From the NCBI GenBank assembly GCA_036733165.1, contig DAINBB010000022.1, forward strand, positions 1 to 28,897: a stretch of DNA of 28,897 nucleotides. Reading direction: 5' to 3'. The stretch is from JAFGGT01 sp036733165. GTDB taxonomy: Archaea > Methanobacteriota_B > Thermococci > Methanofastidiosales > NM3. Every line of letters starts with the position of its first letter. Position 1 is the stretch's first letter. Position numbers and translations under genes: made by a program. Under the pieces are notes generated by a model. The model had not been told where the DNA came from and did no database searches. It saw only the letters and a program-made list of their open reading frames with translations. Positions 5,538 to 13,254 of the stretch are shown here, piece by piece.

Positions 5538-6500
5538 ATGATGGGCGTTGGCAAGAAAATCAAATCTTTTAGGGACATATTAGGCTGGCTGAACACAGAG
5601 AAAGGGGATATAGAGGAGTTTCTTGGCAATGTGATATACCTTGAATTCTGGGACCATACCAATCTTAGCAGCATCATGGCGTTATCGTTCACAAAAAGGC
5701 TATGGGAAAAATATGCTGAGCACGGGTTGCAGGTCATCGGAGTTCACAGTCCTGAATACGAGTTCGAGAGATATATGGGAAATCTCGAAGAGGCCGTTGA
5801 AAGGTATAATATAGAATATCCTGTGGCGCAGGACAACAACAACAGCACATGGCTGCTCTATGGGAATCGGTATGTGCCAAGGCAGTTCGTCGTGGACAAA
5901 GAGGGCGTGATACTGCATGAGAACATCGGCCAGGGCAATGAGGCTAATCTCGAGAAGACCATACGCGACGCCCTTGGCAAGGATGACGAAGAGTATGGAC
6001 GACCACTGTGGGAAAAGGGAAAAAGGGAACCCATCCTCCTCGATGTCAGCCCGGAGACCTATCTCGGTTCAAAGGACATCATGTCCGTAAAGAAGTATCC
6101 CTCGTACCAGTTGGCCAACGAGGTCGTATACAACGACCCTGGCGAACATGAAATGAACAAGGTATACCTAAACGGCAGGTGGAAACAGTTCGATGAGTTC
6201 ATAGAGAACGATGGGAACTCTGAGGAGTATCTGCTTTATAGATTCTACGCCCGGAATGTGTTTGTCGTGGCCTCAAGCTACAAGGACAACGCAAGATTCG
6301 ATGTCTATTTGAACGGCGGCCTGGTGGCAAGGAATTTCGGTGGAAAAGACATTCTTTGGGACGGCGATGGAACATCGTATGTACAAGTGGATTTTTCCGG
6401 CCTTTATGGGTTGATAGGGGGCAGTGAGTTCATCGAAGGGGAGCTGAAGATCGTCCCTAAGGATGTGGGGCTTCAATTGTATGTCATATCCTTCACATGA
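5538..6500 (+). CDS. DipZ-like thioredoxin-fold protein without catalytic cysteines
   Basis: The 320-residue protein matches the soluble part of DipZ-type proteins. A TlpA-like thioredoxin fold comes first: YLEFWDHTNLSSIMAL, then GLQVIGVHSPEYEFE, the cis-Pro region NRYVPRQFVVDKEGVI, and the GQGN element. A C-terminal beta-sandwich domain follows (about 165-320; RFYARNVFVVASSYKDNARFDVYLNGG). In active relatives the first loop reads FWTYTCINC; here the two cysteine positions are Asn and Ser (T-N-L-S-S), so a thiol-disulfide reaction by this site is excluded. There is no signal peptide. The start is ATG-ATG at 5538, about 26 nt after a TTTTAATAA box, so the mRNA is likely leaderless. The role may be binding or chaperoning rather than redox catalysis. 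Confidence 0.8.
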   Translation: MMGVGKKIKSFRDILGWLNTEKGDIEEFLGNVIYLEFWDHTNLSSIMALSFTKRLWEKYAEHGLQVIGVHSPEYEFERYMGNLEEAVERYNIEYPVAQDNNNSTWLLYGNRYVPRQFVVDKEGVILHENIGQGNEANLEKTIRDALGKDDEEYGRPLWEKGKREPILLDVSPETYLGSKDIMSVKKYPSYQLANEVVYNDPGEHEMNKVYLNGRWKQFDEFIENDGNSEEYLLYRFYARNVFVVASSYKDNARFDVYLNGGLVARNFGGKDILWDGDGTSYVQVDFSGLYGLIGGSEFIEGELKIVPKDVGLQLYVISFT

Positions 6501-6605
6501 TGCGGATATGGGTGGCGTATAAAGATAGAATGTGGTATGACAGCGCCCTATTTTCTAGGAAAGTTCAGAAATGTATACAAAATCACTGTTAACATATGTT
6601 CTTTA

Positions 6606-6645
6606 TTACATGCTTTCGACTGAGAAAAGTTTATATTTTACATGC
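6606..6645 (+). promoter_or_regulatory. Promoter of the winged-helix/V4R operon with flanking direct repeats
   Basis: A TATA-like TTTATATT (about 6630-6637) lies roughly 50 nt before the ATG at 6683. Two copies of TTACATGC (6606-6613 and 6638-6645), 32 bp apart (three helical turns), bracket it, one on each side. This is a plausible operator, possibly for the regulator encoded just downstream. Confidence 0.35.
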
Positions 6646-6682
6646 GTACTATCTAACTAAGGTATTTGTGGACTGATGTTTT

Positions 6683-7204
6683 ATGAAAACCTATGAAAAC
6701 ATATTGGAACTGAAAAATCACCTGAACAACAAGACCCAGTTTCTCATATTGGTCTACATAATACTGTTCTCGCCAGTAAGGCTCAAGGACCTTGCAGATT
6801 TCCTAAAATCCAACTTTGGGCTTACAAAGGGCGCAATATACCAGAATCTCAACTTCCTCCTGGAGAACGGATTCATCAGGAGGCTTTCAGACATAGAGGC
6901 GCTTAAGTACCGCTCTGAGAACAGGAGGATAATCCCTTCCATCTTTGAGAACACCACGAACATAGAGAACATTGAACCGTTCGAGATGGACAATCTGAAG
7001 AAAGAGGAAAATGTCAAGAGGATAATGGAGATGGCGCTTATCTCCCTGACCAAGGAGGATGCCCTGACCATGTGCTGGAACTCGCTATGGTTCCTGGCCG
7101 CAATGAAGGACAAGGTGGAAGAGAACAAGGATATGGAAATGGTAGTAAATTTCTTTAGGAACCTCAGAAGAGACATTATCAACGATAAAATAGAGTTCGA
7201 ATAA
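6683..7204 (+). CDS. Winged-helix transcriptional regulator
   Basis: This 173-residue protein begins with a winged helix-turn-helix (about residues 15-75: FLILVYIILFSPVRLKDLADFLKSNF, then TKGAIYQNLNFLLENGFIRRLSD) of the MarR/PadR-like kind. A helical C-terminal region follows (KKEENVKRIMEMALISLTKEDALTMCWNSLWFL) that may form a dimer or ligand pocket. I cannot name the family more closely. It lies 37 nt ahead of the V4R-domain gene on the same strand, probably in one transcript. This suggests a pair in which the V4R protein senses a small hydrophobic ligand and the winged-helix protein acts on DNA. It may also repress its own promoter through the TTACATGC repeats. Confidence 0.75.
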   Translation: MKTYENILELKNHLNNKTQFLILVYIILFSPVRLKDLADFLKSNFGLTKGAIYQNLNFLLENGFIRRLSDIEALKYRSENRRIIPSIFENTTNIENIEPFEMDNLKKEENVKRIMEMALISLTKEDALTMCWNSLWFLAAMKDKVEENKDMEMVVNFFRNLRRDIINDKIEFE

Positions 7205-7241
7205 GAAAATTATTAAAGTTATTAATTCAATAGGTGAAACA

Positions 7242-8072
7242 ATGGCAGATAAGAGTCCAACTGGATTGATTGATGAATTGCATGACTTCTTCAATGATAA
7301 ATCTAGCTACATCCCGAGATTATGCTTCCCAGAGACCAATCAGGAAGTTGGAGAAAGCACATATTTCATTATCGCCCTTTTCAAAAACATGCCGGACAAT
7401 ATAATTAGGGACATGACCGGCATCGGCTTTACCATCACATCCTATCAGATGGAAAAGGTCGGAGAGGAGTTCCTTGCCTACATAATCGCGAGAAGTGAAG
7501 ATAAGGAAAAAGAGATTGGGGAATTGGAATCGTTGTTTTCAAATGACAGTGATGTCATCAATAAAAGGATCAGGAAGATATCGGCCCTGGAGAAAAATCC
7601 TTTCACATATCCTGTCAAACCTTATTCAGGCGTGAAGAGGTCCCTTCTTCTCGATCACGACCTGTTCCATGCACTATTCAGGACGATCACGTCAAGCCTT
7701 GGCAGCGGCGGCGACTACCTCATGTACATGTCGGGCATAAGTGTCGCAGACCACATATGGAACAAATACGACCTAGGCCAGTATGAGGAATTGGACGACC
7801 AGTTCCTCGTCCTTGAGGACCTGCTTAGGACAGTGGGATTCGGGATGGTGACGTTCGAGGACATAGATCCCCTCAGGAGCGAGGGCAAGATCGTGATAAA
7901 AAATTCCTTGGAAGAGTCCCTAAGCGAATCGTGTCCCCTCTTAAGGGGATTGCTCACAGAGATTCTGAGAAGGATCTTCGAGGATTCCAGCATAGAGGTC
8001 GTGGAGACCTCCTGTGTGAACAGGGGCGATGATGTCTGCGTGTTTGAACTCACCAGGGTCAGGAAGCTTTAA
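7242..8072 (+). CDS. V4R-domain protein, likely small-molecule sensor
   Basis: The 276-residue protein ends in a V4R (4-vinyl reductase-like) domain of the heme-NO-binding/V4R fold. Its core is LLLDHDLFHALFRTITSSLG, a middle helix with the conserved aromatic-glycine segment (DLLRTVGFGMVTFEDIDP), and the hallmark end SCVNRGDDVCVFEL with paired cysteines. The first 130 residues are a separate helical region (MPDNIIRDMTGIGFTITSYQ) that I do not recognise. V4R domains bind hydrophobic small molecules and are common in archaeal proteins next to DNA-binding partners. The gene follows a winged-helix regulator by 37 nt, with AGGTGA just before the ATG, and precedes the polyprenyl synthase gene. An isoprenoid or tetrapyrrole ligand is therefore an attractive but untested idea. 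Confidence 0.8.
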   Translation: MADKSPTGLIDELHDFFNDKSSYIPRLCFPETNQEVGESTYFIIALFKNMPDNIIRDMTGIGFTITSYQMEKVGEEFLAYIIARSEDKEKEIGELESLFSNDSDVINKRIRKISALEKNPFTYPVKPYSGVKRSLLLDHDLFHALFRTITSSLGSGGDYLMYMSGISVADHIWNKYDLGQYEELDDQFLVLEDLLRTVGFGMVTFEDIDPLRSEGKIVIKNSLEESLSESCPLLRGLLTEILRRIFEDSSIEVVETSCVNRGDDVCVFELTRVRKL

Positions 8073-8113
8073 GAAAACTTCGTTTTCCATCCCTGATCGA
8101 AACTTGACATCTC

Positions 8114-8119
8114 TTTTTT
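8114..8119 (+). terminator. T-run after the V4R gene
   Basis: Six thymines lie 42 nt after the stop and before the TATA box of the next gene, so the winged-helix/V4R transcript probably ends here. Confidence 0.4.
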
Positions 8120-8143
8120 GCCAAGGAATGTCGATTACGAAAA

Positions 8144-8152
8144 TTATAAATA
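8144..8152 (+). promoter_or_regulatory. TATA box for a leaderless polyprenyl synthase mRNA
   Basis: TTATAAATA is centred 26 nt before the ATG at 8174 and no Shine-Dalgarno motif precedes that ATG. Transcription would start at the start codon. Confidence 0.6.
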
Positions 8153-8173
8153 GTCACAATCATCCCTCAAGAT

Positions 8174-9286
8174 ATGGTATTTTTGGATAATTATTCCCAC
8201 ATAAGGGAAATGATAGAGAAAGAGATGGAACTCTACCTTTCCAACAAAATCCATAATAATAACAAACCCATTCTCGATGAATTTTATCAGCTTATACGTG
8301 ATCATGTGTTCTCCGGCGGAAAGAGGCTCAGGCCGCTTTGCATGGTGATGGGGTACAGGGGTTATGTCGATGATTACAAGATAATAGGGCCGTCCATCTC
8401 CCCTGAGCTCGTTCATTCCTCGTCGCTCATACTCGATGACGCCATGGACGAGGATGTCATGAGGCATGGCAAGCCGACGTTCAACGCAATATATGCGGAC
8501 AAGTTCCTCGACTCGCTCGGATTCAACTTCAACAAATACTCACTGGGCAGGTACTGGATAGAGAGAGACGCCTTAAAAGACCTGTTCTATGTACAAAGGG
8601 CGGTCTCAAGATACAGCTATGCCCTCTCGGTGCTTGGCTCGAACGTTATGTACTCGATGTCGATGGAAGTGCTCGGAAAGAGCGAGTTCGACAATGCCAA
8701 GATAGTTAGGGCGCTGGACCTGCAAAGAAAGATGTACCAGACCCTCAATGAAGGCCAGTTGATGGACATCCTATACGAGTCCATGCATTCAAACGAGGAG
8801 GAGTACCTGGCAATGATACACAGGAAGACGGGAATACTTTTCACATACCCAATAAGGATAGGGCTCGTCTTCGCTGGCAGGGAGGATGAGAGGATCATGG
8901 ACGGTTATGCCAATGCCATATCCACCGCATTCCAGATAAGGGACGACATACTAGGCACCTTCGGATCCGAATCATTGACAGGCAAATCCGCATTCTCAGA
9001 CATAGTGGATGGGAAGAGGACCCTGTTGGTCATAAAGGCCATGGAGAACGCATCCGACAACGACAGGAAGTTCCTTGAGAAGATACTGGGATACGTTCAT
9101 GCATCCAAGGAGGACATAAATGCTGTGAGGGGCATATTCAAGGACACGGGGGCCTATGAATACTGCCAGTCCCTGGCGAAGCGGTACATCGAAGAAAGCA
9201 AATCGTTCATACCTGACGACATGTCGGGGGAATCCAGAGAGTTCTTCAGTTCACTAGCGGACTTCATCGTTAATAGGGAGCGCTAG
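8174..9286 (+). CDS. Polyprenyl (probably geranylgeranyl) diphosphate synthase
   Basis: The 370-residue protein condenses isopentenyl diphosphate with an allylic primer to build the isoprenoid chain of archaeal membrane lipids. Marks of the trans-prenyltransferase family are GGKRLRP (IPP binding), the first Asp-rich motif LILDDAMDED, KTG (IHRKTGILF), and the second motif FQIRDDILGTFGS, in which DDxxG stands where bacterial enzymes have DDxxD, as is common in archaeal ones. About 40 residues longer than typical, with an insertion after the first Asp motif (ADKFLDSLGFNFNKYSLGRY). Chain length is inferred, not visible. The stop overlaps that of the convergent UbiA gene at CTAG (9283-9286). Confidence 0.92.
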   Translation: MVFLDNYSHIREMIEKEMELYLSNKIHNNNKPILDEFYQLIRDHVFSGGKRLRPLCMVMGYRGYVDDYKIIGPSISPELVHSSSLILDDAMDEDVMRHGKPTFNAIYADKFLDSLGFNFNKYSLGRYWIERDALKDLFYVQRAVSRYSYALSVLGSNVMYSMSMEVLGKSEFDNAKIVRALDLQRKMYQTLNEGQLMDILYESMHSNEEEYLAMIHRKTGILFTYPIRIGLVFAGREDERIMDGYANAISTAFQIRDDILGTFGSESLTGKSAFSDIVDGKRTLLVIKAMENASDNDRKFLEKILGYVHASKEDINAVRGIFKDTGAYEYCQSLAKRYIEESKSFIPDDMSGESREFFSSLADFIVNRER

Positions 9287-10197
9287 AATCCCATATACGC
9301 GCCAGCAATCATCGTGAGCATGTATACGAGCAGCGTTGCATGGAATACGGGGATCACCCTATGCGCCTCCTCTGGTGTCGTGTCCGTCCTTAACCTCTTA
9401 CAGATGTATGGCAGGGTGAACAGGGCAAATACGTACCCGATGTATGCCACCCCTCCCCTGTTGACGACATGGGGGAGACCGAGGACAAGATGCAACGCTA
9501 CAAAACTCGCAATCCATTTCCAGTTACCATCCCTCCCATACATAGTGGTCACCGTATTCATCTTCCTTTCAATGTCGTTGTGGTGGTCGGAGAGGTCATT
9601 GATACCTAGATGGACCTCTGCCAGCGTATAGAAGAAGACCGCGTATAGTAGGGCCGTCAGGTCCGGCCTGCCGTAGCACAGATAACCACCAACTGCAAAT
9701 AACATGAAGTCCGTCCTTCCAAGGAGCTGGGCGATGGGGAACCTTTGGCGCCTCTTCATCACCTGATAGAAGTATTCCATGAAGAACGTGTATGCCATTA
9801 CTGCGTATATATAATAGCGATTGGGGCCCGGGAGCGTATATATCAAGGCGGCGATGATAACTATCAAGACAGCGTACATGATCTCGGCGCTACGCTTTGA
9901 TATCTCCCCGGACGCCAGCGGTCGGGTGCCAAAGGGTCTCCAGTACTTCGTTATGTCCCAGTCCACGTCGCGCCTGTCATACTCTATGTCCACTATGTCA
10001 TTTTGTATGAACGCAGCCTCGAATCCGAGGGTCGATATAAGTATCGCCTTTATGGTGATGGACCAGGAAAAGGAGCCGTAGTTGTCAAAGGCCATGAAAA
10101 GGCCTGCAAGGAAAATTACAGGCCATATGAATACAAAATGCAACCTGGTAAGATCCAGGTATGCCTTTAATTTGGAGTTTGTGCAGGGCAGGGACAT
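9283..10197 (-). CDS. UbiA-family prenyltransferase
   Basis: This 304-residue polytopic membrane protein has about eight to nine hydrophobic helices. It carries the two Asp motifs of the UbiA superfamily: NDIVDIEYDRRDVDW (first, NDxxDxxxD) and NDLSDHHNDIE (second). These bind Mg2+ and the prenyl diphosphate. In archaea the usual member of this family near lipid genes is digeranylgeranylglyceryl phosphate synthase, which adds the second geranylgeranyl chain. The convergent polyprenyl synthase supports a lipid role, but heme O or quinone prenyltransferases share these motifs. The ATG at 10197 follows the aminotransferase gene by 38 nt on the same strand, so both may share a transcript. No clear Shine-Dalgarno is seen. 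Confidence 0.85.
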   Translation of the reverse strand: MSLPCTNSKLKAYLDLTRLHFVFIWPVIFLAGLFMAFDNYGSFSWSITIKAILISTLGFEAAFIQNDIVDIEYDRRDVDWDITKYWRPFGTRPLASGEISKRSAEIMYAVLIVIIAALIYTLPGPNRYYIYAVMAYTFFMEYFYQVMKRRQRFPIAQLLGRTDFMLFAVGGYLCYGRPDLTALLYAVFFYTLAEVHLGINDLSDHHNDIERKMNTVTTMYGRDGNWKWIASFVALHLVLGLPHVVNRGGVAYIGYVFALFTLPYICKRLRTDTTPEEAHRVIPVFHATLLVYMLTMIAGAYMGF

Positions 10198-10235
10198 TAA
10201 GGGAAAGATGGTTTTGGGATATTAATCCTTTACGG

Positions 10236-11318
10236 TCAAAGCTCCTCCAGGGCCAGCTCTATGCACACGAGCGTCGTGTAGACCTCCCGTTCGGTGGCCA
10301 CGCCCATATGCCCCACCCTGAATATCTTGCCTTTCAGGTCTGCCTGTCCGCCGGCTATCTCAATGCCAAAGCGGCTGCTGAGGATCTTTTTGAACGCGGA
10401 GACATCGAAGTCTTCGGGCACCCTTGCCGCAGTGACAGTGTTCGAGCACCATTCCTCACCAATGGGGAAAAGCTCGAATCCCATGTCCTTCAGGCCTTCC
10501 CTTGCGATGTTTGCAAGATTCTTGTGTCTCTCCCACCTGTTCTCAAGGCCTTCCTCATCGATGATGTCAAGGGACTCCTTCAGGCCGTACACCAAGGATA
10601 CCGGTGGTGTGTAGGGCGCATGCGCCTTGTCCTTCCTGTATCTCTTCAGGTCAAGGTAGTAGGCGTAGGAGTCGTTGGAGTCGATGACCTCCCATGCCTT
10701 GTCGCTAAGAGATATGAAGGCAAGGCCCGGTGGCAAGGCAAAGCATTTCTGTGATCCTGAGACGCATATGTCGACGTTCCAGAGGTCTGTTTCGAACACG
10801 TCGCCCGCAAGCGCGGATATCGTGTCCACCACAAGTATCGCATTCGTGTGCCTGACGAGCTCGCCGACATCCTCAACAGGGTTTCTGACCCCTGTGGAGG
10901 TCTCGTTGAATACCATTGTGACCACCTTGATATCGGGATGCTCACTGAGAACATCGGCAACCGACTCAACGTCCACCGGATGCCCCCATTCGGACTCGAG
11001 GACGAGCACATCGGCCCCGAAACTGCTCGCTATCTCGGCGAATCTCTCCGAGAACTTGCCGTTCACGAGGCAAAGCACCTTGTCATCAGGGGAGATGGTG
11101 TTCGACAGGGCCGCTTCCATGGCGGCAGTACCAGAACCGCACAGGACATATACATCGTTCTTGGTCCTAAAGACGCCCTTGAGCCTATTCATCTGTTCCA
11201 AGAACATCTCCGAGAATTCCTTGCCCCTGTGGGGTATTATCGGGGCGCTCATCGCCCTATTGATGCGCGCAGGCACTATGGTAGGTCCCGGTATCATAAG
11301 TAACAGGTCTTCCCTCAT
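10236..11318 (-). CDS. Class V aminotransferase (alanine/serine-glyoxylate type)
   Basis: The 360-residue protein is a fold-type I PLP enzyme of the small-domain class V group. It starts with IPGPTIVP and PIIPHRGKEF, has the glycine loop LCGSGTAAMEAAL, the PLP-ring Asp (LVVDTISALAG, Asp165) and the Schiff-base Lys191 in VSGSQKCFALPPG. The end (VGHMGVATEREV) is also typical. This family moves the amino group between alanine or serine and glyoxylate or pyruvate, and would supply or use glycine together with GcvT/GcvH. I take the ATG at 11318 as start: GGTGAATTC directly precedes it and the family begins here; the frame extends upstream but without homology. The exact substrate pair is not determinable. 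Confidence 0.9.
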   Translation of the reverse strand: MREDLLLMIPGPTIVPARINRAMSAPIIPHRGKEFSEMFLEQMNRLKGVFRTKNDVYVLCGSGTAAMEAALSNTISPDDKVLCLVNGKFSERFAEIASSFGADVLVLESEWGHPVDVESVADVLSEHPDIKVVTMVFNETSTGVRNPVEDVGELVRHTNAILVVDTISALAGDVFETDLWNVDICVSGSQKCFALPPGLAFISLSDKAWEVIDSNDSYAYYLDLKRYRKDKAHAPYTPPVSLVYGLKESLDIIDEEGLENRWERHKNLANIAREGLKDMGFELFPIGEEWCSNTVTAARVPEDFDVSAFKKILSSRFGIEIAGGQADLKGKIFRVGHMGVATEREVYTTLVCIELALEEL

Positions 11319-11433
11319 GAATTCACCAAGAATCAATATACAAGCCTTGTTAAAAATGTTTGCCATCTGCATCTGGTCATCGGAACTGGAAGAATATCTT
11401 ATCCTGACGGTCAGTCGGAACGATACCATAAGG

Positions 11434-11443
11434 TTTATAAATA
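11434..11443 (+). promoter_or_regulatory. TATA box of the aIF1A gene
   Basis: TTTATAAATA is centred about 26 nt before 11464. This predicts a very short leader that would begin at or inside the GGAGGT motif. Confidence 0.55.
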
Positions 11444-11462
11444 AACTGAAAAATGATGAATT

Positions 11463-11477
11463 GGAGGTAATTTCATA
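11463..11477 (+). promoter_or_regulatory. Shine-Dalgarno GGAGGT followed by an AUA start codon
   Basis: GGAGGT (11463-11468) is followed after 6 nt by ATA (11475-11477), which opens the aIF1A frame. The frame has an in-frame TGA at 11457-11459, so the start must lie between it and the conserved RIRLP segment. No ATG or GTG exists there. Confidence 0.5.
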
Positions 11478-11795
11478 GCAGGTAGACCAAAAGCGCCGCC
11501 AGTAAGCATTGAAGAACAGATCTCAAGGATACGCTTGCCCAAGAACTTCGAGGTCATTGGCATCGTTGAACAGAGAATGGGATTTGGAAAGATGAGCGTC
11601 CTGTGTGTAGACGGAAATACGAGACTATGCAGGGTAAAGACGAAGCGAAGAGGAAAGAAGTGGATAATCGAGGGCGACATCGTCCTTGTGAAACCGTGGG
11701 AACTGCAGGGCGACATCAAGGGAGACATAATATTCAAATACACCAAAGCGCAGAGCGACTGGTTGAGAAGGAAGAATTATCTGAACTTCGAATAG
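11475..11795 (+). CDS. Translation initiation factor aIF1A
   Basis: This is the archaeal counterpart of eIF1A and bacterial IF1, an OB-fold protein in the A site of the small ribosomal subunit during start-codon selection. Visible hallmarks are RIRLPKNFEVIGIVEQRMG, VLCVDGNTRLCRV, WIIEGDIVLVKPWELQ and the C-terminal YTKAQSDWLRRK. From the ATA at 11475 it has 106 residues, the usual length. The only conventional start in frame is a TTG at 11535, which would remove the conserved RIR and has no ribosome site. The region upstream of it (AGRPKAPPVSIEEQISRIR) is coding-like. I therefore propose AUA initiation, or a sequencing error of ATG. The tRNA-Thr gene starts 17 nt after the stop and may be on the same transcript. 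Confidence 0.88.
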   Translation: MAGRPKAPPVSIEEQISRIRLPKNFEVIGIVEQRMGFGKMSVLCVDGNTRLCRVKTKRRGKKWIIEGDIVLVKPWELQGDIKGDIIFKYTKAQSDWLRRKNYLNFE

Positions 11796-11812
11796 TTTTC
11801 TTAGATGAATTT

Positions 11813-11889
11813 GCCTCGGTGGCTTAGCCTGGTATAGCGGCCGCCTCGTAAGCGGCAGATCGGGGGTTCAAAGCCCCCCCGGGGCTCCA
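11813..11889 (+). tRNA. tRNA-Thr(CGT), 3' CCA encoded
   Basis: The acceptor stem GCCTCGG (11813-11819) pairs with CCGGGGC (11879-11885) with one U-G. The anticodon stem GCCGC/GCGGC closes the loop CTCGTAA, giving anticodon CGT for the threonine codon ACG. The T arm is five GC pairs around TTCAAAG. The discriminator is T11886 (U73), the base usual in archaeal tRNA-Thr, and CCA is encoded at 11887-11889. No own TATA box is evident in the 17 nt after the aIF1A stop, so processing from the aIF1A transcript is likely. Confidence 0.95.
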
Positions 11890-11962
11890 ATACGTTGGAA
11901 TGTCACTTTTCTTACAGATAATATTATATAATCTGTTAATTATCTATCAGATTATCATTTCC

Positions 11963-11972
11963 TTTTTAAATA
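11963..11972 (+). promoter_or_regulatory. TATA box for a leaderless paaK mRNA
   Basis: TTTTTAAATA is centred about 27 nt before the ATG at 11995. Confidence 0.55.
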
Positions 11973-11994
11973 AAGCTACAGGAAGGCTGGCCAG

Positions 11995-13254
11995 ATGAAT
12001 GATGATGAACGCTTCAATCTCTTAAAAAGAAATCTTAACTATGTTTATGAAAGGGTGCCTCACTACAAGAAGGAATTCAAGTCGGCGGGTATAACACCGG
12101 ACGACGTTAAAAACCTCGATGATCTGAGAAAGGCCCCCTTCCTATACAAGGACCACCTGAGGAGGTACTATCCCACAGGGATCCTGGCAGTGGACAAGAA
12201 AGATGTGGTAAGGTACCATGCATCCTCCGGCACCACAGGGAAGCCAACTGTCGTCTCTTACACGAACAACGATATCAAGACCTGGGCGGCCATGGTGGCC
12301 GATTGCCTCAGGCTCGTAGGTGTCACGGAGGGTGACATAATACAGAACTCCTATGGCTACGGCCTATTCACGGGAGGGCTTGGGCTCCACTACGGGGCCG
12401 AACAGCTCGGCGCCTCGGTTGTTCCCACCAGCGGCGGGAATACCCAAAGGCAGGTGCAGATAATGAAGGACTTCGGCGTGCATGTCCTCTGCTGCACACC
12501 ATCGTATGCGCTCTACCTCTCGGAGGTAATGGAGGCCAATGGCATCGACCCAAAGGAATTGCCGCTCAAGGCGGGCATATTCGGCGCAGAGCCCTGGTCG
12601 GACAGCATGAGAAGGATGATAGAGGATGCACTTGACATCAAGGCATACGACATATACGGCATGAGCGAGCTTGGAGGACCCGGTGTTGGGATGGAATGCA
12701 AAAACCAGGACGGGCTCCACATTTGGGATGACAAGTTCATCGCCGAGATCATAGATCCGTCCACCGGCGAAGTCCTGCCACCAGGCAAGAAGGGCGAACT
12801 GGTCTTTACCTCGCTTTGGAAGGAGGCCTGTCCGGTGATACGATTCAGGACCGGCGACATCACGTATCTATACGAGGAGGAATGCGACTGCGGCAGGACC
12901 GTCCAGAGGATAGGAAGGATTATAGGCCGCACTGACGATATGCTGATAATAAGGGGGGTCAACGTGTTCCCCAGCCAGATCGAGCATGTCCTCTCAAGGA
13001 TAAAGGGTGTGAGCGGCCATTACCAGATATATGTTGAGAGGAAGGGGTCCCTTGACATGATGGAGATATTCGTCGAGATGACTAAGAACATATTCAACGA
13101 TTCGATGAACGAGATATTGGAGCTGAGGGAGCATATCGAGAAGGAGATGTACGCCATACTCAACATACATGTAAAGGTCAACATCGTTGAACCTGGCAAG
13201 ATACCGAGAAGTGAGGGAAAGGCTAAGAGGGTAATTGACAAAAGGGTGATTTGA
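11995..13254 (+). CDS. paaK: Phenylacetate-CoA ligase family protein (PaaK-like)
   Basis: The 419-residue protein is an AMP-forming acyl-CoA ligase of the PaaK branch, which activates phenylacetate or related aryl acids with ATP and CoA in the cytoplasm. It has the P-loop SSGTTGKPT (residues 77-85), the adenine-binding region YGMSELGGPG, the RFRTGDI motif and the hinge GRTDDMLIIRGVNVFPSQIE that precedes the small C-terminal domain. Two cysteines in EEECDCGRTVQRIGR are also usual in this branch. Length is typical. The stop is directly followed by the start of an ACT-domain gene, a common archaeal and bacterial pairing. In peptide-fermenting archaea such ligases often occur with indolepyruvate oxidoreductases; here the nearest oxidoreductases are the Por/Vor genes. 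The exact acid is inferred. Confidence 0.92.
   Translation: MNDDERFNLLKRNLNYVYERVPHYKKEFKSAGITPDDVKNLDDLRKAPFLYKDHLRRYYPTGILAVDKKDVVRYHASSGTTGKPTVVSYTNNDIKTWAAMVADCLRLVGVTEGDIIQNSYGYGLFTGGLGLHYGAEQLGASVVPTSGGNTQRQVQIMKDFGVHVLCCTPSYALYLSEVMEANGIDPKELPLKAGIFGAEPWSDSMRRMIEDALDIKAYDIYGMSELGGPGVGMECKNQDGLHIWDDKFIAEIIDPSTGEVLPPGKKGELVFTSLWKEACPVIRFRTGDITYLYEEECDCGRTVQRIGRIIGRTDDMLIIRGVNVFPSQIEHVLSRIKGVSGHYQIYVERKGSLDMMEIFVEMTKNIFNDSMNEILELREHIEKEMYAILNIHVKVNIVEPGKIPRSEGKAKRVIDKRVI

Noticed and set aside
10675..11478. 267-codon plus-strand frame opposite the class V aminotransferase
   Set aside because: Antisense shadow of a well-supported enzyme gene; serine/threonine-rich low-information translation.
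11535..11537. TTG as start of aIF1A
   Set aside because: It would cut off the conserved RIR before LPKNFE, has no ribosome site, and the 60 bases before it are coding-like behind a perfect GGAGGT.
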